A stretch of DNA of 64,000 bases from contig NZ_CAXUNP010000016.1 in NCBI RefSeq assembly GCF_964252635.1, positions 25,520 through 89,519 on the forward strand. The letters run 5' to 3'. The notes beneath the pieces are model-generated. The model was not told the origin of the DNA. It saw only the letters and a program-made list of their open reading frames with translations, and did not search any database. Position numbers and translations under genes: made by a program. Positions 17,832-26,526 of the stretch are shown one piece after another; within the stretch, counting starts at the first letter, position 1, and each line of letters begins with the position of its first letter. The DNA comes from Jatrophihabitans sp964252635 (GTDB taxonomy: Bacteria; Actinomycetota; Actinomycetes; Mycobacteriales; Jatrophihabitantaceae).

Positions 17832-18964
17832 TCCGGCACCTCGAAACGGACGAACGCCTCGTCGGCCAGGTTGAGGATCGTGCCCGGCACCAGTACGAAC
17901 GGCTCGTGCGCCCGCAGCCGCACACCCGGTTGCCCGGGCATCGTGACGACGGTGCCGTTGGTGGAGCCGAGGTCGGTGACCTGTACCAGCCAGCCGTCGA
18001 CGGCCACCCGCACGTGGGTGCGCGAGAGGTCGTTCTCGGGGCTCGGCAGGGTCACGATGTGCGGGGCGTCCTGGTCGACAGAGAACGGAGCCCGACCGAG
18101 CAGGACGTCGCGGTCGACCGGCACCGACTCACCCGACGGCAGGACGAGCACGCCCAACACGGGGCGCGGCGCGACGAACGGCGGCTGGGCCGGGACGGGC
18201 GCGCCGCAGACCCGGCACGCGCCGACGACGTAGGGGGCGTTGAGATGGCCGTTGGCGCACAGGACGGCCTCCACCATCGCCGCACCGCTAACCGGTGCGC
18301 CCTGGGCCTGCGCGCCGAGATCGGGGGCCACGTAGGCCGGTGCGGGCATCGGCAACGCCGAGACCACGGTCGGCTCGGACGACGGCGGCGGGTCCTCGTT
18401 GCGGATCTGCCCCGTGTCCGCGCGCGGGTCGATGCGGTCGTGCCCGGCGGGCGGCCCGGCGGGCGGTGCGGCGGGCGGCCCGGCGGGCGCCGGAGCAGAC
18501 ACCGCAGCCGACGCGGACGCGGTCGCCGGCACGATGATCGCCGTCGCGAGCACGATGCCGCCCGCGATCGGCAGCAGCGGCCACGACGGGTCGATCGGTG
18601 CGGACGGGTCGGCGAGCGACAGCCGCAGGTCGGGAGCCGCATCGAGGCGCTGGTCGAGCCACCGGGGCACGCCGGCACCGGACAGGGTCGCCGCGACGCC
18701 GCCGGCGAACTCGGCCTGGCCCCGCCCACCGACGACCAGGCGCAGGCCGTCACCGTCGGCAGAGGCGAGGGCGAAGCTCGGCACCACCGGCCCCGAACCG
18801 AGCACGCCGAGCAGACCGTCGACCCCGCGGCCCTCGGCGACGGCGGCACGGCACGCGGCGAGCTGCGGGCCCGTCGGGTCGACGTCGACGAGAAGGGCCA
18901 GACCGTCGCCGACCAGGGCGACGGTGGGGCCAGGGACGTAGTCGGGTGCGCGCGAGAAGGACAT
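17828..18964 (-). CDS. FHA-domain protein with zinc ribbon
   Basis: A 378-residue protein. The N-terminal part (about 1-125) resembles a phosphatase-like or regulatory fold without clear catalytic residues. Residues about 130-150 are hydrophobic (LLPIAGGIVLATAIIVPAT), followed by a Pro/Ala/Gly-rich linker. A small zinc ribbon (CANGH...CRVCG) lies near residues 236-258, and a C-terminal FHA domain (about 270-375) has LLGR, the LSRTHVRV loop and LGSTNGT. FHA domains bind phosphothreonine, so this is a reader for a Ser/Thr kinase. It lies between the PP2C gene (35 bases upstream) and the SGNH gene (four-base overlap) in one operon. Confidence 0.9.
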   Translation of the reverse strand: MSFSRAPDYVPGPTVALVGDGLALLVDVDPTGPQLAACRAAVAEGRGVDGLLGVLGSGPVVPSFALASADGDGLRLVVGGRGQAEFAGGVAATLSGAGVPRWLDQRLDAAPDLRLSLADPSAPIDPSWPLLPIAGGIVLATAIIVPATASASAAVSAPAPAGPPAAPPAGPPAGHDRIDPRADTGQIRNEDPPPSSEPTVVSALPMPAPAYVAPDLGAQAQGAPVSGAAMVEAVLCANGHLNAPYVVGACRVCGAPVPAQPPFVAPRPVLGVLVLPSGESVPVDRDVLLGRAPFSVDQDAPHIVTLPSPENDLSRTHVRVAVDGWLVQVTDLGSTNGTVVTMPGQPGVRLRAHEPFVLVPGTILNLADEAFVRFEVPE

Positions 18965-18999
18965 CGAAGGCCAGCCCGCCTAGAGCGACGGAGCCGGGG

Positions 19000-19812
19000 T
19001 CACGTGGCGGGCAGGCTGCTCGCGCCGGCGGGCGCGTCCGCCTCGGCCGCCTCGCCGGCGGGGTCCGGTTCGTCCTCGAGCACCGGGCTGTCGTTGTGCA
19101 CGTCGACGACGATGACGGTGACGTTGTCGCGCCCACCGCCGTCGAGGGCCTGCTGCAGCAACGCCTCCGCTGCGTCCTCGGCGTCGGTGCGCGCCCGGAC
19201 GGTGGCACCGATGGCCTCGTCGGTGACCTCGCCGCTGAGGCCGTCGGAACAGATGACGAACCGCTCGACCGCGCTCGGCACGAAGACCCACATGTCCGGC
19301 AGCGGCGCGGGGTCGGTCCCGAGGCAGCGGGTGATGATGTTGCGGCGCGGGTAGTACGCCGCCGCCTCGGCCGTGATCTGTCCGGCGTCCTGGAGCTCCT
19401 GCACCTCGGAGTGGTCGACCGACACCTGGGCGAAGTCACCCTCGACGAGCCGGTAGGTACGCGAGTCGCCGACGTTGAACACGGCGCACTGCTGGACCCC
19501 GTCCAGGGTCACCGCGGCCACCCCGGTGATGGTCGTGCCCATGCCGGCGTTGTCGGGTTGCTCGCGCACCGCGTCCAGGATCAGCCGGTTGGTGTCGGCG
19601 ATCGCCTCGATGATGTGGTCGGGGTGCAGCTCGGGGAGGTCGCCGAGCTCACGCATCCGGTCGGCGGCGATCTTGCTGGCCACCTCACCCGCCGCGTGCC
19701 CGCCGAGACCGTCGGCGACCGCGGCGAGCCGCTCGGTGACGACCATGTTGTCCTCGTTGGACTTGCGGACCCGCCCCGGGTGCGTCAGCGCCGAGGACGT
19801 CAGTGTGATCAT
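19000..19812 (-). CDS. PP2C-family Ser/Thr phosphatase
   Basis: A 270-residue metal-dependent phosphatase. The motifs are SNEDNMVV, VADGLGGHAAGE with the metal-binding Asp and Gly, NVGDSRTYR, ICSDGLSGEVTD and GGRDNVTVIVVD; all core metal ligands are present. There is no membrane helix, unlike mycobacterial PstP, so the enzyme is soluble. The C-terminal 35 residues are acidic and Ala-rich. It is the first gene of the operon with the FHA and SGNH genes and the probable counterpart of the kinase at 6057-9112. Start ATG 19812 has GGGTGGGG just upstream. Confidence 0.94.
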   Translation of the reverse strand: MITLTSSALTHPGRVRKSNEDNMVVTERLAAVADGLGGHAAGEVASKIAADRMRELGDLPELHPDHIIEAIADTNRLILDAVREQPDNAGMGTTITGVAAVTLDGVQQCAVFNVGDSRTYRLVEGDFAQVSVDHSEVQELQDAGQITAEAAAYYPRRNIITRCLGTDPAPLPDMWVFVPSAVERFVICSDGLSGEVTDEAIGATVRARTDAEDAAEALLQQALDGGGRDNVTVIVVDVHNDSPVLEDEPDPAGEAAEADAPAGASSLPAT

Positions 19813-19953
19813 CGGTCCCCACCCCTCGTCGTGTCCGGGACGCCAGCCGTCCGGGTCGTACCGACCGTAGCCAAGGGAGCGGTCTCCCCGCCATCACCGC
19901 GCCGGAATTCACCCTGTCGGACCGGTGCGTAGGGGACGCGGCATGCTGGGCCC

Positions 19954-21207
19954 ATGACCGACGTCTCTCCCGCCGTGTCCGCCGTCCCGGTCGTCGAGAC
20001 CGATCCGGGCGAGCTGGGCTTCGCCGCCGACCGGCTAGCCCGGCTGGACACACGCATCGGTCGTTACGTCGACGACGGGCTGCTCGCCGGGTGGTCGTTG
20101 CTGCTCACCCGGCGCGGTCGGATCGCGCACGTGACCGCGCGTGGCCGACGCGACGCGGAGGCGAACCTGCCCCTCGAGCTCGACACCATCTTCCGCATCT
20201 ACTCGATGAGCAAGCCGGTCACCTCCCTGGCCGCGATGATGCTGTGGGAGCAGGGCGCCTTCGAGCTCACCGATCCGGTGTCGCGCTACCTGCCCGCGTT
20301 CGCCGAGACGCGGGTCTTCGCCGGCGGCTCGGACCTGGCGCCGGTCACCGTGCCGGCCGTCGAGCCCCTCCGGGTCTGGCACCTGCTCACGCACACGTCG
20401 GGGCTCACCTACGGCTTCCACCGCGCTCATCCGGTCGACGCGATGTACCGCGCCCGCGGCGGCGAGACGGGATCCGCCAACAATCTGGCCGGTGTCGTGG
20501 ACGGGTTCGCGTCGATGCCGCTGCTGTTCCAACCCGGCACGGAGTGGAACTACTCGGTGTCGACGGACGTGCTGGGGCGCCTCGTCGAGGTGCTCACCGG
20601 GCAGTCGCTCGAGGACGCGCTGCGCTCGATGATCTTCGAGCCGCTCGGGATGACCGACACCCAGTTCGCGCTGCCCGACGCCAAGCGGGACCGCTTGGCC
20701 GCGCTCTACGTCGCCCGGCCGGGCGGTGGTCTCGCCCGGGCCGACGCCGAGGCCGAGCGCGTCGTGGCACCCACCTGGTTCTCCGGCGGGGGCGGCCTGA
20801 CCTCGACGCTCGGCGACTACCACCGGTTCACCCAGCTGCTGCGCAATCACGGCCGGCTCGGCGACGTCCGGCTGATCGGTGACCGCACGCTGCGGATGAT
20901 GACCCGCAACCACCTGCCCGGCGGCGCCGACCTCGACACCTACGGCCGGGCGCTGTTCGCCGAGTCGCCCTTCCGGGGCGTGGGCTTCGGCCTCGGTTTC
21001 TCGGTCGTGCTCGACCCGCAGGCCATGCACTCACCCAGCTCGCCCGGCGAGTACGGCTGGGGCGGGATGGCCAGCACCGCGTTCTGGGTCGACCCCGTCG
21101 AGGACATCACGGCCGTCTTCATGACCCAGCTGATGCCGTCGTCGGCCTACCCGCTGCGCTCGCAGCTGCGCCAGCTCGTCTACTCGGCGCTGGTGGACAC
21201 CCCGTAG
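19954..21207 (+). CDS. Serine hydrolase, class C beta-lactamase/esterase family
   Basis: A 417-residue protein of the penicillin-binding-like serine hydrolase family. The SxxK motif reads SMSK near residue 84, with the nucleophilic Ser and general-base Lys. The second motif is YSV in WNYSVSTDVLG near residue 200. No signal peptide is seen, which favours an intracellular esterase, lactonase or peptidase over a secreted beta-lactamase. ATG 19954 is preceded by CATGCT with six bases between, so a leaderless start is possible. It is divergent from the PP2C operon and not clearly linked to its neighbours. Confidence 0.9.
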   Translation: MTDVSPAVSAVPVVETDPGELGFAADRLARLDTRIGRYVDDGLLAGWSLLLTRRGRIAHVTARGRRDAEANLPLELDTIFRIYSMSKPVTSLAAMMLWEQGAFELTDPVSRYLPAFAETRVFAGGSDLAPVTVPAVEPLRVWHLLTHTSGLTYGFHRAHPVDAMYRARGGETGSANNLAGVVDGFASMPLLFQPGTEWNYSVSTDVLGRLVEVLTGQSLEDALRSMIFEPLGMTDTQFALPDAKRDRLAALYVARPGGGLARADAEAERVVAPTWFSGGGGLTSTLGDYHRFTQLLRNHGRLGDVRLIGDRTLRMMTRNHLPGGADLDTYGRALFAESPFRGVGFGLGFSVVLDPQAMHSPSSPGEYGWGGMASTAFWVDPVEDITAVFMTQLMPSSAYPLRSQLRQLVYSALVDTP

Positions 21208-21329
21208 CCGACACAAGAGGGTCGCGGTTCGTGATCGACACGCGCTCAGCAGGTCTGCAGCCCGGCAGAACGCGTGATGATCTCCCGGGTGGTGACCGAC
21301 GTGACCGGTCCCGACCGGTCCCGATCCGT

Positions 21330-22265
21330 TCAGGCGGTCGCGCGACGGTCGACCAGCGCGACGAGCTGTTCGGCGACCTCGGCCGGGCGTTCGTAGGGCA
21401 GCATGTGCCCGGCCCGCGGGTACACGACGAGCTCGGCGTTCGGCATGGCGTCGACGATCGCCCGCGAGTGCGCCACCGGCGTCAGCCCGTCCTTCGTACC
21501 GACCAGCACCACGGTCGGCGTGCGGTCGAGTGCGGCCAGGGTGTGCGTCCGGTCGTGGTGCAGCATCTCGTCGACGAGCGCCGCCGTCGTGACCGGATGC
21601 GCGCGGGAGGTCTGCGCGGCCGTGCGCATGCGGTTGCGCGGTGTGGCCGCACCCGGCCCGAAGAAGCCCTGCCGGATGAAACCGGCGATCAGCTGCGGGT
21701 GCCGCAGGTTGACCCTGGCGCGCGACATGCGCCGGATGCGGGTGACGAACGGGGTGATCAGCATCGCCGGCGCGGTGAGCCGCGCGGACAGGCCGAAGAC
21801 GTCGTGACCGAGGTGCGCCGCGCTCGTGGCGACCATGGCCACGCCGACGACCTGGTCGGCCAGGACACCCGGGTGCCGTTCGGCGAGAGCCATGATGATC
21901 GGGCCGCCGAGCGAGTGGCCGGCCAGCACCACCCGCCGCCCCGCGAGGTAGCCGGTGAGCAGCTCGGCCACGTCGTCGGCGAGCTGGTCGATCGTGTTGG
22001 TGCCCCGCGGCCCGGCGTCCGACCAGCCGTGCCCGCGGGCGTCGAAGGCCACCACGCGCAGGTCCGGGCGCAGCTGATGCACCTTGGCGACCACGTCGGC
22101 CCAGCTCGTGTGGTCCTGCGTCCAACCGGCGACCAGGACGATGACGTCGGGCGATTCGGCGGGGCCGGTGTCCTCGATGCCGATGACCGTGCCGTCGGCG
22201 AGCGTGAACGGCACCAGGTCGTCGTTGCGGCCGGCCCGACCGGACAGCAGGGCGGAAGTCGTCAT
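21330..22265 (-). CDS. Alpha/beta hydrolase
   Basis: A 311-residue alpha/beta-fold hydrolase. The nucleophile elbow is AGHSLGGP near residue 115, the oxyanion region is VAGWTQDHTSW, FDARGHGWSD is typical of the family, and the catalytic His is in PRAGHMLPYE near the C-terminus. No secretion signal is visible. The start ATG 22265 has TAGTTT exactly six bases upstream and no ribosome binding site, so it is probably leaderless. The substrate is unknown. Confidence 0.9.
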   Translation of the reverse strand: MTTSALLSGRAGRNDDLVPFTLADGTVIGIEDTGPAESPDVIVLVAGWTQDHTSWADVVAKVHQLRPDLRVVAFDARGHGWSDAGPRGTNTIDQLADDVAELLTGYLAGRRVVLAGHSLGGPIIMALAERHPGVLADQVVGVAMVATSAAHLGHDVFGLSARLTAPAMLITPFVTRIRRMSRARVNLRHPQLIAGFIRQGFFGPGAATPRNRMRTAAQTSRAHPVTTAALVDEMLHHDRTHTLAALDRTPTVVLVGTKDGLTPVAHSRAIVDAMPNAELVVYPRAGHMLPYERPAEVAEQLVALVDRRATA

Positions 22266-22277
22266 CGCAGCAAACTA
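22266..22277 (-). promoter_or_regulatory. -10 box of the alpha/beta hydrolase gene (leaderless)
   Basis: TAGTTT on the minus strand (22272-22277) is followed by six bases and then the ATG at 22265. A poor -35 (TTACCG) lies 18 bases upstream. Confidence 0.5.
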
Positions 22278-22317
22278 CCTGCGACGAGCGGTCACCGGTA
22301 ATCGGACTCGGACCCGG

Positions 22318-23406
22318 CTAGGACTCCCGGTGCGCGCCGGCCGAGGGCACGACCGGGAACACCTTCGGCGGTTTGTGTCCCGCCTCGGCGAACGCCCGCT
22401 CCACCGCCGAGGTCACCGCGTCGACCGACCGGGTGTCGACCAGGGCGATGGCGCTGCCGCCGAACCCGCCCCCGGTCATCCGGGCGCCGTAGGCACCGGC
22501 GGCCACCGCCGACGCGGCCGCGACGTCGAGCTCGGCGCAGGACACCTCGTAGTCGTCGCGCAGGGACCGGTGCGACGCGTCGAGCAGCGGCCCGATGCCG
22601 CGCACGTCGTCGCCGCGCTCCAGCAGCGCGACCGTCTTGAGCACCCGCCGGTTCTCGGTGACCACGTGGCGGACCCGTGCCCGCAGCACGTCGTCGGGCA
22701 GACGCGGCAGCGCCGACTCCAGGTCGGTCACGTCGCGCAACGACGGGACGCCGAGCAGTTCGGCAGCCCTCGTGCACTCCGCACGTCGCTTGGCGTACTC
22801 GCCGTCGGCGAGCCGGTGCGTCACCCGGGTGTCGATCACCAGGAAGGTCAGGCCGTCGAGCACGAGCGGGACCTGACGCGACTCCATCGACCGCACGTCC
22901 AGGAACAGCGCGTGGTCGGCTGTGCACCGCACCACCGCGTTCTGGTCCAGGACGCCCACCGGAACACCCAGGTAGTCGCTCTCGGCGCTGTGCGCGATGT
23001 CGACGATCGACGCGTCGTCGAGCGGCACGCCGAACGTGTCGGCCACCGCACCCGAGACCGAGCACGACACCGCGGCCGACGACGACAACCCCGACCCGGG
23101 CGGCAGGTCCGCGTCCAGGTGCACCTCGAGCCCATCGATCCGGTGCCCGGCGCGACGCAGCGCCCACACCACACCCTCGGCGTAGGACGCCCATCCCGAA
23201 CGCGTGCCGGGTTCGAGCTCGTCCGGCCGGGTCTCGACGCGTTCGTCGGGCCAGGCGCTGCTCGTGACCGCCAGCACGTCGTCGTCGCGCGCGTCGACGG
23301 TCGCCGTCACGCCCACCGGCAACGCGAACGGCAGCACGAACCCGTCGTTGTAGTCCGTGTGCTCCCCGATGAGGTTGACCCGCCCGGGGGCCCGCCACAC
23401 CGTCAT
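22318..23406 (-). CDS. galK: Galactokinase
   Basis: A 362-residue GHMP kinase that phosphorylates alpha-D-galactose to galactose-1-phosphate. The galactokinase signature GRVNLIGEHTDYNDG is at residues 8-22, the ATP-binding loop LPPGSGLSSSAA near residue 105 and the third GHMP motif GARMTGGGFGGS near residue 310. It is the last gene of the operon; its ATG 23406 overlaps the galT stop by four bases. With galT it carries out the first two Leloir steps; galE and galM are not in the window. Confidence 0.96.
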   Translation of the reverse strand: MTVWRAPGRVNLIGEHTDYNDGFVLPFALPVGVTATVDARDDDVLAVTSSAWPDERVETRPDELEPGTRSGWASYAEGVVWALRRAGHRIDGLEVHLDADLPPGSGLSSSAAVSCSVSGAVADTFGVPLDDASIVDIAHSAESDYLGVPVGVLDQNAVVRCTADHALFLDVRSMESRQVPLVLDGLTFLVIDTRVTHRLADGEYAKRRAECTRAAELLGVPSLRDVTDLESALPRLPDDVLRARVRHVVTENRRVLKTVALLERGDDVRGIGPLLDASHRSLRDDYEVSCAELDVAAASAVAAGAYGARMTGGGFGGSAIALVDTRSVDAVTSAVERAFAEAGHKPPKVFPVVPSAGAHRES

Positions 23407-24530
23407 CTGCGCGCGTCGCGCAGGCGCTGGGCCATCTGCTCGGGGACGACGTCGTTGACGAAGACGTCCATCGCCGACTCCGAACCGGCCAGGTACTTGA
23501 GCTTGTCCGGCGCGCGCCGCGTCGAGAACAGTTCGAGGTGCAGGTAGGCGAGGTCACGGCCGCGGTGCACCGGGGCCTGGTGCCACCCGGAGACGTAGGG
23601 CATGGTCAGACCGTAGAGCCCGTCGACGCAGCGCAGCACGTCGAGATACATGGCTGCGAACGAGTCCCGTTCGTCATCGGTCAGCTCGGTCAGCTCGACG
23701 ACCCGGCGGTTCGGGTAGAGGTGCACCTCGACCGGCCAGCGTGCCGCCTCGGGCACGAAGGCGGTCCAGTACCGGTCCTGGGCCACCACCCGGTCCCCGG
23801 CGTCCTGCTCGGCGTGGAGGATGTCGGCGAACAGGTTGGTGCCCGCCCGCTCGGCGTGGGCGCCGGCAGCAGCGAGCATGCGCGACGTGCGCGGCGTGAC
23901 GAACGGGTAGGCGTAGATCTGGCCGTGCGGGTGGCTCAGTGTCACCCCGATCTCGCGGCCGCGGTTCTCGAACGGGAAGACCTGCTCGACGCCCGGCAGC
24001 GCCGACAGCGCCCGCGTGCGGTCGGCCCACACGTCGACGATGGTGCGCACCCGCTCCGGGGGCAGGGCGGCCAGCGAGGTGTCGTGGTCGGAGCTGAAGC
24101 TGACGACCTCGCACCGGCCCACGCCCGGCCGCCGCGCGTACAGCCTTCCGCCGGCGGCACCCGGTTCGTCGACACCGGACTGATGGGCCGGGGCCGTCAT
24201 GGTCAGCGACGGGAACCGGTTCTCGAACACGACGACGTCGTAGTCGTGGGCCGGCACCTCGGTGAGGTTGTCCGGGGTGGTCGGGCACAGCGGGCACGCG
24301 TCGGTGGCCGGCAGGTGTGTACGACCCTGCCGGTGCGACGCGATGATGACCCACTGGTCGGTCGTCGGGTCGCGACGCAGCTCGCTGCGCACCTCGATGG
24401 GTTCCAGGTCCCGCTTGTCGCGATCGGTGCGGTCCGGCACGTCGGATTCGTCGTAGTAGATGAGTTCGCGACCGTCCGACAGCCTGACCGGTGTGACGCG
24501 GGGACCGGAGCGACGTCGGGTCGCGCTCAT
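23403..24530 (-). CDS. galT: Galactose-1-phosphate uridylyltransferase
   Basis: A 375-residue GalT that exchanges galactose-1-phosphate with UDP-glucose to make UDP-galactose and glucose-1-phosphate. The active site HPHGQIYAYPF near residue 199 includes the uridylylated His. A zinc-type CPLC pair lies near residue 80, and the C-terminal segment has the second HIT-like domain (WPVEVHLYPNRR). Start ATG 24530 overlaps the permease stop by four bases, and its stop overlaps galK, so sugar uptake and metabolism are translationally coupled. Confidence 0.96.
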   Translation of the reverse strand: MSATRRRSGPRVTPVRLSDGRELIYYDESDVPDRTDRDKRDLEPIEVRSELRRDPTTDQWVIIASHRQGRTHLPATDACPLCPTTPDNLTEVPAHDYDVVVFENRFPSLTMTAPAHQSGVDEPGAAGGRLYARRPGVGRCEVVSFSSDHDTSLAALPPERVRTIVDVWADRTRALSALPGVEQVFPFENRGREIGVTLSHPHGQIYAYPFVTPRTSRMLAAAGAHAERAGTNLFADILHAEQDAGDRVVAQDRYWTAFVPEAARWPVEVHLYPNRRVVELTELTDDERDSFAAMYLDVLRCVDGLYGLTMPYVSGWHQAPVHRGRDLAYLHLELFSTRRAPDKLKYLAGSESAMDVFVNDVVPEQMAQRLRDARR

Positions 24531-25552
24531 TCGATGCGCTCCGCTCTGGTGAGCAGGGTCTGCAGGATGACGACGACGGCGAGGAAGCCGCCGTTGACCG
24601 CATCGGAGGCGGACGAGCCGTACTTCGACAGGTGGACGCCGATGAGGTTCTGCATGATCGCGAGCAGCAGCACGCCCGCGGCGGTGCCGCTGACCGAACC
24701 CGCGCCACCCGACAGCAGGGTGCCGCCGATGATCACTGCCGCGATGGCCGTGAGCTCGTAGCCGACGCCGATGTTGGTGACGCCGGACTGCAGTCGCGAG
24801 GCGTTCAGCGCACCTGCGCTGCCCGCGAGCGTCGCCGACAGCACGTAGACCAGCACCTTGTTGCGCAGCACCGGCAGGCCCATCAGCACGGCCGCGTTCT
24901 CGTTCCCGCCGATGGCGAACAGCGACTGGCCGTAGCGGGTGCGCAGCAGCACCACGGCGCCGAGGACGAACAGCACGACGACGGTGATGATCGGTACCCA
25001 GGTGCCGTTACCGATGTTGATGAACCAGGAGTCCTTGGGCACGGTGTAGGTCTTGCTGCCCTGGTCGGTGATGGCCTGCAGCAACCCGCGGGCGCCGAGC
25101 ATGCCCGCGAGCGTGACGATGAACGGCGCGAGCCGGGCCTTGGCGATGAGCAGACCCTGGACGAGCCCCCAGGCGGCAGACACGCCGACCGCGAGCAGGA
25201 CGGCCACGATCCCGCCGCCGTGGTTGACGCCGTAGGCGGCGAGCACGCCGCCGAGGGCGAACACCGACCCGACGGACAGGTCGATCCCGCCGGAGATGAT
25301 CACGAATGTCATGCCCAGGGCGAGCAGTGACACGTAGGCGTTGCCGACGAGGATGCTCTCCAGGTTGCCGGTGTCGAAGAAGCCGCTGGAGAAGATCGAC
25401 GCGGCGAGGAAGACCACGACCAGGACGGCGACGCCGCCCTGCTCGCGCAGCAGCCGGGTGACCTGCTCGACGCGGTTGGCTTCGGTGACGGTGACTGCGT
25501 CGGCGTCCGGGGCGACCGGCGGGTCGGTCTTGCGCATGTCCACGGTGCTCAT
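24527..25552 (-). CDS. Sugar ABC permease (YjfF-like)
   Basis: A 341-residue permease of the ribose/galactofuranose ABC family with about ten membrane helices. Family hallmarks are ALGMTFVIISGGIDLSVGSV near residue 75 and IGGNENAAVLMGLPV near residue 205. It is the second of two permeases encoded after one ATPase, matching the E. coli ytfQ-ytfR-ytfT-yjfF order, in which YjfF is the second membrane subunit. ATG 25552 overlaps the stop of the first permease by four bases and its own stop overlaps galT. The link to galK and galT points to galactose or galactofuranose as substrate. Confidence 0.88.
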   Translation of the reverse strand: MSTVDMRKTDPPVAPDADAVTVTEANRVEQVTRLLREQGGVAVLVVVFLAASIFSSGFFDTGNLESILVGNAYVSLLALGMTFVIISGGIDLSVGSVFALGGVLAAYGVNHGGGIVAVLLAVGVSAAWGLVQGLLIAKARLAPFIVTLAGMLGARGLLQAITDQGSKTYTVPKDSWFINIGNGTWVPIITVVVLFVLGAVVLLRTRYGQSLFAIGGNENAAVLMGLPVLRNKVLVYVLSATLAGSAGALNASRLQSGVTNIGVGYELTAIAAVIIGGTLLSGGAGSVSGTAAGVLLLAIMQNLIGVHLSKYGSSASDAVNGGFLAVVVILQTLLTRAERIE

Positions 25553-26526
25553 CTCCCGCTCCGTCCACGAGCGAGGTACACGGCGACGACGATGATGCCC
25601 GCCTGCACGAGCTGGGCGTAGGACTGGGCGATGTTGTGCTGCACCAGGGTCGCGGTGAGCAGCTGCATGAACAGTGCGCCGGCGACGGTGCCCAGCACCC
25701 GGATGCGGCCGCCGGTGAGCGGCGTGCCACCCACGACCACCGCGGTGATCGCCGACAACTCGTAGTTCAGGCCGTAGTTCGACGGGTCGGCCTCGGCCCC
25801 GTACCCGGTGATCAGGATGCCGGCGAGCGCCGCGAGCACCCCCGAGATGATGTAGACCGTGAGCAGGATGCGCTTGACCGGCAGCCCGGCGAGCTGACTG
25901 GCCCGCCGGTTGTCGCCGATGGCCACCAGCTGACGGCCGAACCGGGTGTAGCGGACCACGAACCCGACGATGGCCACGAGGATCAGCGCGATCCACGCCA
26001 TCTTGGGGATGCCGCCGAGCAGGTCGAGCCCGAGCCCGTTGATCGTCGCGTCGGTGATGGGCTTGGCCGACGCGCCGTTGAGGATCACGGCGATACCGCG
26101 CAGGCCGATCATCAGCGCCAGCGTCGCGACGATGGGTTGCACGTTGACGACGGCGACCATCAGCCCGGCCACGAAACCCGACACCGCACCGGCGAGCAGG
26201 GCGGTGACGATGGCGAGCCCGACCCCGTACCCCAGGTAGAGGGGGATGAAGGCCGAAGCCAGCGCGATCACCGCGCCCACCGACAGGTCGATGCCCTCGG
26301 TGCCGATGACCAGCGCCATCCCGAGAGCCACGACCAGGACCGGCACGACCTGGTAGAGCTGCACCCGCAGGTTGCTGACCGACAGGAAGTGCGACGAGAG
26401 CGCCGTGTCGACGACGAGCAGGATGAGGATCGCGGCGTAGACCCCGTACCGCTGCAGCGCCACGACGACGCGGTCGCGGTCGAAGTCCAGGCCGGCGATC
26501 CCCGGGCGGACGCGCGCCTCGGTCAT
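25549..26526 (-). CDS. Sugar ABC permease (YtfT-like)
   Basis: A 325-residue permease with about ten membrane helices from the same family as its downstream neighbour. It has ALGMALVIGTEGIDLSVGAV near residue 75, the EGIDLSVG form typical of YtfT-type permeases, and AIGDNRRASQLAGLPV near residue 210. It pairs with the YjfF-like protein as a heterodimeric channel. ATG 26526 overlaps the ATPase stop by four bases; the stop at 25549 overlaps the next permease. Confidence 0.88.
   Translation of the reverse strand: MTEARVRPGIAGLDFDRDRVVVALQRYGVYAAILILLVVDTALSSHFLSVSNLRVQLYQVVPVLVVALGMALVIGTEGIDLSVGAVIALASAFIPLYLGYGVGLAIVTALLAGAVSGFVAGLMVAVVNVQPIVATLALMIGLRGIAVILNGASAKPITDATINGLGLDLLGGIPKMAWIALILVAIVGFVVRYTRFGRQLVAIGDNRRASQLAGLPVKRILLTVYIISGVLAALAGILITGYGAEADPSNYGLNYELSAITAVVVGGTPLTGGRIRVLGTVAGALFMQLLTATLVQHNIAQSYAQLVQAGIIVVAVYLARGRSGR

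Noticed and set aside
21208..21329. Terminator between the serine hydrolase and alpha/beta hydrolase genes
   Set aside because: GACCGGTCCCGACCGGTCCCG-type sequence is self-complementary but only short stems form, so no terminator is called.
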